NCBI RefSeq assembly: GCF_001039355.2
Contig: NW_019774914.1
Span: forward strand, 454,102-509,674
From: Lingula anatina
Taxonomy: Eukaryota; Brachiopoda; Lingulata; Lingulida; Lingulidae
Reading direction: 5' to 3'
Length of the DNA: 55,573 nucleotides
The notes below the pieces were generated by a model that did no database searches, was not told where the DNA came from, and saw only the letters and a program-made list of their open reading frames with translations. Below, piece after piece: positions 12,585 through 32,110 of this stretch (positions are counted from its first letter, which is position 1; each line of letters starts with the position of its first letter). Both the position numbers and the translations under genes were made by a program.

Positions 12585-13235
12585 AGTTTTTTTTTTTTTT
12601 TTTTTTTTTTTTGGTGGGGGGAGGGGTGAGGCCACATAGATATTATGAATCCATTCAGCTTCAGGGTCTCGAACTCTTTTGTATAAGCCCTTTTTATCGC
12701 AGATTGTGTTTTTCTCATTGCATCTGACACAAAGACCGCTGCCACGGTTGTAGTACATCTAACACAATGACTGCCGCTACGGTTGTAACACATCAAACAC
12801 ATTGTCTGCCGCCACGGGTGTAGCACATCTAACACAATGAATGCCGCCACGGTTAAAACACATCTAACGCAATGACCACCGCATGTTTCAAAGATAAAGA
12901 AAGTATAGATTTATTTAATTGTGCCTCAATTTATTTCCAATTTATTGTTTAAATTCTTAAATTAAAACTTTAGATAAATAAATTTAATGTATTTATTCGG
13001 AAGAGCGCGTGTGCTTTTTGTACTTGTGATTCAACTTTTAATCAATTAATTAATTAATTAAATCCCCAGTAAAATCCTCATGTTGGTTCTCAAGTATAAA
13101 CAAACTACATATGTTTGATAGCATTTAATAGCGTTTAATAAAGCTTTTAAAAGCGAAAGTACAGTGAAAGGAAAAGGAAAGAAATATTAAGTAATTATTC
13201 CAAAAAAAAAAAAAAAAAAAAAAAAAAGGATTTGC
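12585..13235. repeat. Dispersed repeat copy 2 with SINE-like end and 35-bp minisatellite
   Basis: A poly-T run and G-rich run, then GGTCTCGAAC (antisense B box), then four units of a 35-bp repeat (CCGCCACGGTTGTAACACAT, about 12735-12880), then blocks matching copy 1. It ends at an A-tract (13202-13227). Confidence 0.85.
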
Positions 13236-14261
13236 TCACTACATCAAAATATATGTACCTCTTATTACAAAACGAAAAATTTAACCTCCACATGTACATA
13301 AATATCCCCCCCCCCCGCCATAATCCCACTTGAGTACACAAAATACATCAACTCTGTCAATCTTCAAAATCAATACATCAATCTTAAATACATAAAACTA
13401 TGACAAAATTCAAGAATAATTAGCATAGAACCGAAATAGTAGCTTGCACCCCGACAAATTACAGATTTATTGTCCATGTCCGTGTGTCCATTCTTCATTA
13501 TATTTGATTCTCCAATGGGCGTTGACCAAAAAGACAAGTAGGTCAAAAAAAGTTTTTCTCAAATTTAGTAATGTATGGATAGAAACATTTTCTGCTGATG
13601 ATAATAACAAAAGATTAAGTGCCCCATGTCGATAAAGTTCCGTGTCCTTATCAAGGAATGTGAAACAAAGTGACGTCCAGTGCTCCTCTTGCTCCGCATC
13701 AGTGACCGGTTAGAAGGGAAAAAAAACTTATGCAAAAGTAACAGTGTTCTCTCTCTTTCTGACCACTGGTCATCCCGTTGGGTAATCAGTCATAACCTGG
13801 AAAAAAAGAGAAGTGACACAATTTAAACATTTTGGTCTTTTTAAGATTTCAGTAAATACAAAGTACATTATTTTGTTATGGGAATTGAAAACAAGGCAGC
13901 AAAGCTGTCAAATGTACAGACAAAAAACAGAAAATAATGATGCAAAATAAGGTCATTTNCATAAAAAGGGGACAAAACAGTTGGGTATGAACTAGCCAGT
14001 GCCACATTTATTCCTATAATTGCTGCAGTTTTGCCGGTGTAACACTTACGTTTACGGATTAGGCCACCTGTAGAAAGGTTTTTGTGTAACCTGTGTCCAA
14101 CCCTCGAGGAAAGGTGTGTCGGTCCAATCACGTCCGTCAAAATCTCCGCATATTCCGTCCACCCACTGACACCATACGCGAGGTATGTTAATCTGCAGAC
14201 AGTGTCTGGCCACGAAGATCTTAATGTTGAGCATTTTTCACCACCAAACTGACAGAAACTA
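13236..14261. other. No gene recognised
   Basis: AT-rich with a C-tract at 13306-13316 and one ambiguous base (13959). Short open frames show no domain. Confidence 0.55.
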
Positions 14262-14515
14262 CTCTAGGTTCTAGATTTCAGCTTTGCCAGCTCAATCTCG
14301 ATTTCATATATAACTCTATCAACAAAACTGGCTCTAGCCACTACCGTCAACCTTGAGGCGTTCTTCGGCAAAATTCTGCCTGGAGCGCTTCCATATTTGG
14401 AAGTCACAAGTCTCTTATGTCACACAGCTGTATCCGCTTGCAGCTCCATATTTGGAAGTCACAAGTCTCTTATGTCACACAGCTGTATCCGCTTGGAGCT
14501 CCATATTTGGAAGGG
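14262..14515. repeat. Dispersed repeat family B, copy 2
   Basis: Same order as 7538-7780. The internal unit containing CCATATTTGGAAGTCACAAG is present twice in near-identical form with a third start, followed by a purine run (GGGAAAGAAG)n. Confidence 0.88.
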
Positions 14516-14802
14516 GGAAAGAAGGGGGGAAAGAAGGGGGAAAGGGGAAAAAAACCAACACTGGTTCAAGTCCTAGAAATGTAATTCTTTTTTTTTTTTT
14601 CTTTCAATTTTTGAATTTTTCGATTATTTTTTGTTTTTAATACACATCATTTATAAATATTTCTCAAGATTAAAAGAATAAGATATATAAAAAAAAAAAA
14701 AAACATACATACATACATACATACAAAGGAAAAAATAGATATGATTAATGCATCTTTGTAATCTTTTTTCTTTCACTTTTGAAATTTCTCAATTTTTCCC
14801 AA

Positions 14803-14875
14803 CACCGCCGTCTTAGACACAGGCAACTGCTTGTTCGCCGGTGCGAGCTCTAGAGCGCGACTAAAATTTCGTTCA
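14803..14875 (+). mobile_element. tRNA-like SINE fragment
   Basis: AACACCGCCGTCTTAGACAC then GGTGCGAGCTCTAGAGCGCGACT, matching the 9.8 kb copy with a weaker B box. Confidence 0.5.
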
Positions 14876-15234
14876 GCAGAAGAATATTGTATCTCCTGGG
14901 CGGAATTATTTGCTTGTCAAAATTTGCCTCGTCTCAATTGCTACAATGAAAAGTGCACCAGTCTTTACACATTTGACATTTTTAACGCTTAATTCCCTCT
15001 TCTCAGAGGCTTGCTTAACCTAAAACCGTCCCGGTGAGAACCGCCTTTGATACCATTGTGCTATTTAACATCATATATAGGTAAAGCGAACACTTTCCAG
15101 CTTCTCAGACAAGGGCTAGTGAACATGATTAACATCAACGTTCATAAGAAGACCATGTTTGTGGACTGGTGTGGCTCGGGGACAAATGCGACAACGTGGC
15201 TTTCGATTGTTATTACGTGTATATCCAAATTGGA

Positions 15235-15345
15235 CTGCTCCTTTTGAAGGTAGAAAGTTTCCATTTGAGCGCATGAATTCTAAGCTAGTGTGTATGGCTC
15301 CGTGGTAATACCGCAGTCGTGTTCACAGTTCAAGAGCGCGACTTT
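15235..15345 (+). mobile_element. tRNA-like SINE fragment with shared 5' flank
   Basis: GTAGAAAGTTTCCAT...GTATGGCTCCGTGGTAATACCGC matches 9757-9830 including the upstream flank. The B-box half is deleted. Confidence 0.5.
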
Positions 15346-15349
15346 GACT

Positions 15350-15761
15350 CTTTATAGCCTGAGATAATTTTCAAAATTTGCCTTTGATTACTATAAGAGG
15401 AAACACGTACGTGCGGAGGCTGGGCGGGTCACTACCGGTGCCGTCGGTAACGTGCAGGGTTGCAAACTAAAGCCAAAGCTGTCATCAACCGATGGTATCG
15501 GAGAGTCACAACTTTCAGGTTGTTTGACAAAATGTCACCAGAAACCACTCTGCTAAGTTTTTTTTCTGAACGCCAGACTGGTGTAAGCTAGTTACCATAC
15601 CAGTCTACCTCTGTAGAAGCTTCTGTGAACTGTACAACTTCACGCTGTTCTAGACCAAATCCATATTAGAAACTTTCAAGAGCATGTCATTTTTAAAACA
15701 ATGATAATGTACATGTATATAACTGATAAAAAGATACAAATATTTATACTTGAAAATAAGT
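15350..15761. other. No gene recognised
   Basis: Nothing identifiable between the SINE-like fragment and the GALNS 3' end. Confidence 0.5.
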
Positions 15762-15978
15762 TTTATTGTATAAATGATATTGTCAGATCAATAACAACAC
15801 TGGTCCCCAAGAAGATACTCCATTAAATTGTTCCCTTCTTGCCCCATATTAATATCCTAAGATTTGTTTATTAGTTTTCAAAAAGCAGTTCTTTTTCCTC
15901 TTAAAATAATTCTCCATCCTCACCTATATAACTGTAAAACCTGTAATGTCAATGCACATTTCTTTTAAATGTTTTATT
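15762..15978 (-). terminator. Candidate GALNS polyadenylation signals
   Basis: Two AATAAA hexamers on the minus strand, at 15973-15978 and 15762-15767, lie 450-660 bp past the GALNS stop. Either could end the transcript; sequence alone does not decide. Confidence 0.4.
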
Positions 15979-16424
15979 CCTGCCCCTATGAAACCCTGCC
16001 CATTACAGATAATATCAAAAAAATTAATAAAAAGTAGAAAATAAAAGCTAAAATATAGCACCAAGTAGATGATAGAAATACCAAAACATGTAAAAACCTC
16101 AACCTCAAGCACACACATATACATATATTATCACAATAATAAAGATTTAGTATTTGGTAAATTGATGGTGAGATACATTGCAGGACCATAAAATACCTTT
16201 TTATAGTCACTAATTTTTTATGCTCTTTTAAAATCTTAAGTTTGTCTTTGTCACAAAAGATATATGCAGTAAAAGAGAGGTTTACAAATATTTAAAATCC
16301 TTTCAAAAATAATTGTATTTCTTAAGAGTTGAACTTCAAGGGTCGTAGTCATGCAAACTCCTTATTCCCAGGAACAGAGCCAAATAAATGTTTGGCAAAA
16401 TGATAATTTGGTTCCTTCAACAGA

Positions 16425-24754
<8,330 letters not shown>

Positions 24755-24957
24755 CCTCACTTCTCCTCCTTCCAGAGAGGATGTATCTGTACCAGAGATG
24801 TGCCATGTCAGGACACAAGATGGCCACCGTATGTCATCCAAGGCCACAAAGAGAAATTAATGCCATTTCAAGTCAATTAGTAAAATGCATTCATACACAT
24901 TCTTACATGTGTGTACAATGTACAAAACTCTGTCATTGGCGGGTCGAAGATTGCGCT

Positions 24958-25019
24958 CGTGTGTGTGTGTGTGTGTGTGTGTGCGTGCGTGCGTGCGTGT
25001 GTGTGTGTGTGTGTGTGTG
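24958..25019. repeat. (GT)n/(GC) microsatellite upstream of GALNS
   Basis: Alternating GT run with a central GCGTGCGT block, about 205 bp upstream of the GALNS start codon, so in or near its promoter or 5' UTR. Alternating purine-pyrimidine DNA of this kind can adopt Z-DNA. Confidence 0.97.
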
Positions 25020-25501
25020 GCAAATAATATATAGGCCTAATATATAGGCCCCATATCTGATTTTCTTTTCTCGACAATCGTGATAAATCTGAGACGCAAA
25101 TGCATTGTGAAAATTGCACTCCAAATGTATTTTAGAATGATGAATCGTCACGTATGTATGACTGTTTAAAAATTCCCGAAAAGTCTCGCTTCTTTATCCA
25201 CCAATAATATTCGTTTTTTGTTAATCTTCCAAACGATGTACGTAGGCCTGCACATTTATCATGTGACACTAACATGTACATGTACCTAATAAACGCAGTC
25301 ATCATAAATATATATGTTTTTTAATCATGAATTTGCGCACCATCCACGCTGACACCGTCAAATTTAGGTAGGTTTTGATTTTTTCTGTGAGGTGTGTGAT
25401 GAAGTTGTTGTATTTATACAGGTATTTTGCTGTTACGCGTACAGTCAATATCCCGGCCAGTACAGCTGCAGTATAATCTTTCTTGTCATTTATTAACTAC
25501 T

Positions 25502-25911
25502 TTAATTTCCGCTTTCTTTCCTTTGCTATCTCTACCTCATTCAATATCTAGCTGCCTGCTCTTGTTTACATTACACGCGGTTGTATAAGTATCATAAGAG
25601 CATGTCAAACAACTCAGTTACACTACAAAACAATCCCCGCTCCTAACTCACTCATGACTGTCAAGTATTAACATTACACATAGACCAGTGTCTGTCGTTA
25701 GCTGTACTAAAACCCTGCATAATCAGCTGACCGTGTGACACAAAACAGATTAAAAATAATATATATATCAAGTGAATTCCGCCCCATATATACATATATA
25801 TATCTTCAGGTATGACAGTTGAACATTAAAAATACTACAATAATCGTATTGTTTTAACCTTTTTGGTTACTTATGTAATTATTATAAGAGAGTTAATAAT
25901 ATTAACATATT
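25502..25911 (+). repeat. 410-bp direct repeat, copy 1
   Basis: Almost identical to 26564-26973 (one difference seen, in ATTATAAGAG versus ATTATTAGAG). The copy ends at a single N (25912). Confidence 0.97.
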
Positions 25912-26563
25912 NAATCTCTGAATCTAATTTCAGTAGCTTTGTTGGAACTTGTTCTCATAACTGGATCTCTCATTGTGACGGTTACAATTTTCGGGTATTT
26001 CTGAAATCTAAATAATTCTGTCGATATCATATTATACATATATTAACAAATTGTTTGTGTGGATTTTTTTTATACACAGCTGTGGTAGTAACATACATGT
26101 AGGTTGATTGAATGTGTTCTGAGTAGTATGACTTCCTTACCAGCATTAGGGTATTCCCTACTCAGCAAGTCAGCTAATTATTCTTATTGAAGTTAGCAGG
26201 ATGCTATCTCAACATAAATCAAAATATTTTTACTCAAAGTAATTTTGTAATGTACTTTTTTCATTTAGTGTGGCAAATAAAAAGAGAAATATTTCTGCAA
26301 GTGGAAACTGACAATGTCTAAATACCGGTGTAATGTTGTTCTTAAAATCTGTGCTTGGTTATTTCATGCAATAAAAGTATTATTACCAAATACTTATTAC
26401 ATTAGATCATTATAAAATACTTGTCTTAAATCCTGGGAGTAGTATGGGTGTGATAAAGCCTCTACAGCCTTTTATAATAAGGATCCCTGTACAGAGCACA
26501 ATGGGGTCATAGATGACCCCACTTGGTCATTTCAGTCAGTAAAATAGCTTGGTCTCTTGAGGG

Positions 26564-26973
26564 TTAATTTCCGCTTTCTTTCCTTTGCTATCTCTACCTC
26601 ATTCAATATCTAGCTGCCTGCTCTTGTTTACATTACACGCGGTTGTATAAGTATCATAAGAGCATGTCAAACAACTCAGTTACACTACAAAACAATCCCC
26701 GCTCCTAACTCACTCATGACTGTCAAGTATTAACATTACACATAGACCAGTGTCTGTCGTTAGCTGTACTAAAACCCTGCATAATCAGCTGACCGTGTGA
26801 CACAAAACAGATTAAAAATAATATATATATCAAGTGAATTCCGCCCCATATATACATATATATATCTTCAGGTATGACAGTTGAACATTAAAAATACTAC
26901 AATAATCGTATTGTTTTAACCTTTTTGGTTACTTATGTAATTATTATTAGAGAGTTAATAATATTAACATATT
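26564..26973 (+). repeat. 410-bp direct repeat, copy 2
   Basis: Offset exactly 1062 bp from copy 1. Here the sequence continues into the TACAT/MITE insertion. The tail of this repeat (from about 26869) is also related to 29235-29335. Confidence 0.97.
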
Positions 26974-26979
26974 ATACAT

Positions 26980-27195
26980 CAGGGCCGTAGCCTCCGGGGG
27001 GGCAGGGGGGGGAGCTGAATTTTCCACACTGGTATTGGGACACNNNNNNNNNNNNNNNNGGGGGGGGGGGGGGGGGCTGAAATTTTCCCCCCGGGTTTGG
27101 GGCCCCCCCCCCCCCTTCGGGGGTTTCCCCCCCCCGTGTCTGCTTCTGCCCCCCCCCCCCCCCCTGCTGGCATTTAAGCTCAGGCTACGGCCCTG
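26980..27195. mobile_element. Small inverted-repeat element with G/C homopolymers and TACAT target duplication
   Basis: TIRs CAGGGCCGTAGCC and GGCTACGGCCCTG, flanked by TACAT at 26975-26979 and 27196-27200. The interior is long G and C runs with a 16-N gap (27044-27059). The paralogous locus near 29335 has no insertion. A related element is at 38624-38712. Confidence 0.9.
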
Positions 27196-27990
27196 TACAT
27201 CAATAAATGTTATTACCTATAGCCCTGCGTATCTGTACCAATATATTACTCTTTTAGAACCCAACGAGGCAGAAAATTATTCATCTTTCGTCTTAGCTCT
27301 TGATGTACTTACTTCGAACTTCAAATATTTAGACTTCATTTATTTTTTATTGTTTATCCGTAGTTAATGACAACCCCAAAGTGATAAACGGCTGATAAAC
27401 CGACCTTGTTTAAAGCTTTCAAGACTCTAGATAAGAACATTTTGCATAAATTTAATTAGTACACCCAAAAACAAGAATGACAGCAGCAACGCATTTTTTA
27501 AATTTCAATGCAGAAATAAAATAACTTTTCATTTATTCATCCAGTATCATTAGGTGTGGGTGTTGATAAAGAATAAAATTAAGATCTTTAAAACTGAATC
27601 ATTATCATAATTAAGCTATACAAATATGCGCATCGTAATCACGTGACAATGCTCCTGACGTGTATTTATTTGGCTAAAGGGAGGAGAAGACGTGACTGTT
27701 CATCAGCGCACAAATTCCCAGTTATTTAGCAGGTAAATTTCAACTTTTAAAGAAACGTACATGCACACGTACTTAGGACATTGTTTTTTTTTCTGTATAT
27801 CTGCTATAATATATTAACGGTTAATGGTACAACTTGGAATCGAACATCGATCATCTCTAAAATAAGAGATCGCAGATTGAAGGTTGTCGGCCATTTTTAT
27901 CATCAAACAGAAGCAGCAGCAAATAGATTTCTGCTCTGGGCACCCACACAAGGCCACATCTCCTAAGGAACAAGAATGATATTCATGTAC
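27196..27990 (+). repeat. Segmental duplication copy 1
   Basis: Diverged but collinear with 29335-29990, including GCGTATCTGTACCAA, CTTACTTCGAACTTCAAATA, TTTATCCGTAGTTAATGACA and the promoter-like module. Confidence 0.9.
27639..27732 (+). promoter_or_regulatory. Second copy of the promoter/first-exon module
   Basis: TCACGTGAC (27639-27647, an intact CACGTG E-box), the AAGGGAGGAGAAGACGTGACT block, and the donor-like TTAGCAG/GTAAAT at 27732/27733. It lies in the 27.2-28.0 kb segment that is paralogous to 29.3-30.0 kb. Confidence 0.4.
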
Positions 27991-29234
27991 CTTTTTACAT
28001 TTTAAGACGGATACTTATATATAAACGAAATGCGTCTTCAAGTGTCAGGCCTGTTGCAGGCATCGACGATCATGGTCCCCAAGTCTACTCTCTTTTTCAG
28101 TCAGTTGGATGAGCTCGTTGTTGTGCTGTTATTGATTTGTTGCAAAGGCATTGAGGCTATCTATATATACATTTATAATGTTATTTGTCTTCCTGTACCT
28201 CTGGTAGCTTAAATTTTCACACATAATTTTTTTCTATTCCATTTTTTCTGATTGTTTGGGCCATGTTATGTACGTTTACATATACATATGAGATGAATGT
28301 CCTAAACTTATATAATTTGAACGCTTAATTCAAGCGTGGGCTTGAAATAGGACATTATGTTTTCGTCTAATTTAGTGGATAACGCGATCCAAAGATTTCA
28401 CGGTTTATTGTTAGATTTACGTAAGGTCGCGCAAAGAAAACCCAAGTCCACATATTGACCACTTTAATGGTTTATTGGTTGCCGCTCCCTAACTGCATGT
28501 TCTACGTGAAGTCTCCAACTTCTAAGCCGTCTCCCATGGCTCTGTCGAGCGGTCACCTTCGAGTCTTCTTCCGTCTGAACTCCCGATATTAATTCTGAAC
28601 GTCTTTTATGCAATGTTTCTTATCAGTGGTGGATTCTGTGCTGCGTTATTTGGCGGTACATACTAATTTTAATTATACAAATTGCACACGTCCACTTAAG
28701 TTACATAATTACAGGTAAGGTCAAAAACTAGTTGAGTGCACAAGCAATCGACTCTAATCAAATTAATTAAGACGTCTGTGAATTATATTTGTTAACCCTA
28801 CAGCAGAGGTTTCATTTGTCTTTTTTTCCGATTGCTTTCACCACGAGCGTTGTTCTCCTGCAAGTTGCACCACATTTCTGCAGTTTCCAGTTTCTTTTAT
28901 TGTTGTTGAAAATATTCCAGCATTCACAACCATGCAAGCACAAATAATTTCAATGTTTTTATTTTTGTACCAGTTGAGTTTCTGTCGTTTAGTATCGGGC
29001 TCATCTTATTAAATGTGTCTCAAGGTTACATGCACGCAAAGTAAAGTGGCATTCGTTATTTTTTCTATGACTATACATTTTTAGCACCATAAAATGTTCA
29101 CGGTTTCTGCCTTAAACATTTTTCCGTGTTCTTCTCATGAGGTTAACTCTGTGACCTACCTGTATTTTATGAGCAGTTGTTAATCTTCTAACATAAGATA
29201 CTGGTAGGTCTACCTCGATAAAAATCATATATTT
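27991..29234. other. No gene recognised
   Basis: Spacer between the duplicated segments. A more GC-rich patch at 28380-28660 has no clear coding frame. Confidence 0.5.
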
Positions 29235-29990
29235 AGGTATGGCAGGTGAACATTAAAAATTACTTAAATAGTTGTTTTAACTATTTAGGATACACATGTA
29301 ATTATTTTCTCGAGTTAATAATATTAACATAATATACATAAATTATTGTAGCCCCGCGTATCTGTACCAATTTACTAAGTTCCCATCGAGGCAGAACATT
29401 AATTATATTTCCTCTTAGCTCTTGGTGTACTTACTTCGAACTTCAAATATTTAAACTTCATTTATTATTTATTGTTTATCCGTAGTTAATGACAGCCCCA
29501 TTAAACTGATAAACGGCTGATAAACCGACCTTTTTAAAATCTTACAAGACTCTAGGTAAGAACGCACCATCTGAGCTTACTACGGCAACAGTCACCTAAA
29601 GACAACAATTCCAGCATGCAACGGGATTTTTTCAAATTTCAAGGCAAATATGAAATAACATTTTCACTTATTCATTTGTTCATTGTCACATCGCATTTTG
29701 CTAAAATTAAAGAATAAAATAAGGAAATTTAGAATTGAATTATCATATATAATTAAGCTATACAAATATGCATATCGTAATCACATGACCATGCGCCTGG
29801 CGTGTAGTTATTTGGTTAAAGGGAGGAGAAGACGTGACTGTTCATCAGTGCACACATTTCAAGTTATTTTACAGGTGAATTTCAACTTTTAAACACACGC
29901 ACATGTACACAGGACATTCCTTTGTTATTCTGTATATGTGTTATAACACTGTGTTAGCGGTTGGTGGTACAACTTAGACACAGGGCAATC
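29235..29990 (+). repeat. Segmental duplication copy 2
   Basis: Collinear with 26869-27990 minus the inverted-repeat element. This is the copy nearest to the STAND gene. Confidence 0.9.
29781..29874 (+). promoter_or_regulatory. Putative promoter and 5' non-coding exon of the STAND gene
   Basis: An E-box-like TCACATGAC (29781-29789), then AGGGAGGAGAAGACGTGACT, then a donor-like TTTTACAG/GTGAAT at 29874/29875. This would splice over 1.06 kb to the acceptor at 30937. The same module occurs at 27639-27732 with identical 93-bp spacing. No transcript evidence is available. Confidence 0.45.
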
Positions 29991-30947
29991 AATATATGAT
30001 AGAAAATATACTTAACGCAACAGTTACAGACTTAAAGGTACACTCCATGAGATTTACCCACCAAAACGTATTTTCCTTACAAACAAGCAATTTTCTCGAG
30101 GATATAAAGGCGGATCAATATAGGAATGAAAAGGACAATGTGATCAGAAAGCAATTGATGTATACGTTAGAGTCGACTTCCTCTTTCATTTCACAGCCGT
30201 TTCAATGACGCGCCCTATATAGACGTACATGTAGTGTTGTGCGATGACCAATAAAACTATCGACCCAACCCCACTGCGAATCTTGCTAAACACAATCAGA
30301 TAACCAGATGAACACGCTCCCCCTTATCTTCAACGTACTTGTTAACTTACCAGCTTTTCTGTATTCTACACAAAGCCAGGCGGAGTGAATTGAGAATGAG
30401 CCTGAATAGTACCAGTGTAACAAAATTGAGGGTCTGTGTAGCAGAGAGTCCGCCCTCCATTTAGTTTTATGGTTAGAGTAAGCCTGACCTAAGTGGGTCA
30501 AAATCTGGGACAAGGGTTACCTGCACATGTACAAATGAATAGGAAACGGACTCTATAACATGGGGGACTCTAACGTTACCCAGGTTCCCACACGATATAG
30601 CACTTGTCACATTCCTTGTTTATCAAATATGAAATTAATCATTCTGAAAGATAAAACGAGTCAAGCTTCTCTTCATGCCGCTTTCATTACAGTGTCATCT
30701 TAAGACATATGCTTTGTATGATATTTACTTTTTTCACTCTAGCATATTTTATCTCATTTTGTTATTTTTTATTTAATTTTCTTAATTTTTAATTTTGTTT
30801 ACCTTAAGGATGGGAATTATGTTGCCAAATTATTTATATATATTTCTATAAATAAATAATAACTATTACACTTGTTATGGTTTTAAAGAAATAGTGAATA
30901 ATCTCCTTTGATTCTGTAATTGTCTTCATTTTCACAGGTATAAGACC

Positions 30948-31530
30948 ATGGCAGCAGCACAGATATTTCCATTTGAAATACCACGGAATGAAAAAGAAAA
31001 TTATTTCCGCATGCACCTGCTCTTAGAACATGCAACGGACGTGCTTCGAGATGTTCTCAGGACTCAGCTACAAGCAGCTTATCCGGGACTGTTTGATCCC
31101 ATTAAAACTGATAAACTTTTTGACATACTTGATAAGCAACAAGTCAAACATTCCTTGCTTCTGTTGAAAAAGAGAAAGGTAATAAACTCGAGTCAAATGA
31201 AACTCCTGTACCCCTCTGGCAACCCTTCAACAACTGTGACAACACAGGACTTAGATATTACACTTGCAGTTGTTTTCTTAAGAAACATCACCAATCTGAA
31301 CCCTCGTGCTACATGGGAAAACCCACCAGCTTCCGACACCTCCATAGAGGCCAACATTGGTAGAGTGAAGACCTACCGCAATCGGCTCTCGCATGGACAT
31401 CATCTTGGCATCACTGACACAGCATTTCAGACAGAGTTTGATGCCCTCAAGCAAGTCCTGCTGTCACTGTCCCCAATATATAGCAGCGATGATTACGACA
31501 AGCTACTTATTGTGCCTCTGGATGCTAAAG
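30948..31530 (+). CDS. HEPN-NB-ARC-TPR STAND protein, coding exon 1 (DZIP3-type HEPN effector)
   Basis: Encodes residues 1-194 of a predicted 1145-residue protein. The start has a strong Kozak context (GACCATGGC) and sits 10 bp after a TTCACAG acceptor (30937), so there is a non-coding 5' exon upstream. The helical domain resembles the HEPN domain of DZIP3-like proteins. It contains YRNRLSHG with R144, N145 and H149, matching the R-x4-6-H motif of metal-independent HEPN ribonucleases; no catalytic residue is missing. The exon ends GATGCTAAAG before GTAATT in phase 1. Joining to 33177 gives Val195 and keeps the frame. Family knowledge: HEPN domains act as RNases or as interaction modules. RNA cleavage here is an inference. 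Confidence 0.88.
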
Positions 31531-31924
31531 GTAATTAGTTTATTTAAAGCAGTGTTCAGCAAAAAGAAAAATAATACAATTTGTTTATAGGTACACTGTG
31601 AAACATTACCTTTTTTCTCGATAGCATACTGGCAGCAGGGATGCAAGTTATTTACCGTGAAAAAATGGTAGCAAAATAGTTAACGGTATTTTACTGTGAT
31701 TTAACGGCAGTTTAAAATAATACTGTTAAATATTTCTGGTACTGTACCATAGAGAATCACGGTAATATTAGTAGAATTTAGTAGAGTTACCGTTTATTTT
31801 CACGGTATTTTACTTTCAATCATCAAGTATCGTACTATTAATTACCTGCTATTACTGGCCTTTTAACAGTTTCGTTCCCAGCACTGTTTCCGAATTAAAT
31901 AGCTTTATATGCTGTGCGAATGGC

Positions 31925-32010
31925 CTAAAACTGTCTTCACAAGGATTTGAACCCTGGGCTATGGCATGGTTTTCCAGTGGTAACTGCTGGCCAACAGTGT
32001 CAGCCATCTG
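31925..32010 (-). mobile_element. tRNA-like SINE fragment in STAND intron
   Basis: The minus strand contains a B-box-like GGGTTCAAATCC (about 31944-31955) and an upstream TGGCTGACACTGTTGG that could be a decayed A box. Looks like the head of a tRNA-derived SINE rather than a tRNA gene: no acceptor stem is apparent. Confidence 0.45.
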
Positions 32011-32110
32011 ACTTGAGCTGCTGTATACAGTGTATCATGCGAGTCTAAAATGCATTAAAACATTCAATCTAAGCATAAAAAATACATAAAGGCATCCTGT
32101 ACAGTCACTT

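Noticed and set aside
26979-27367. Gly- and Pro-rich open frames around the N gap
   Set aside because: Poly-G/poly-C interior of an inverted-repeat element.
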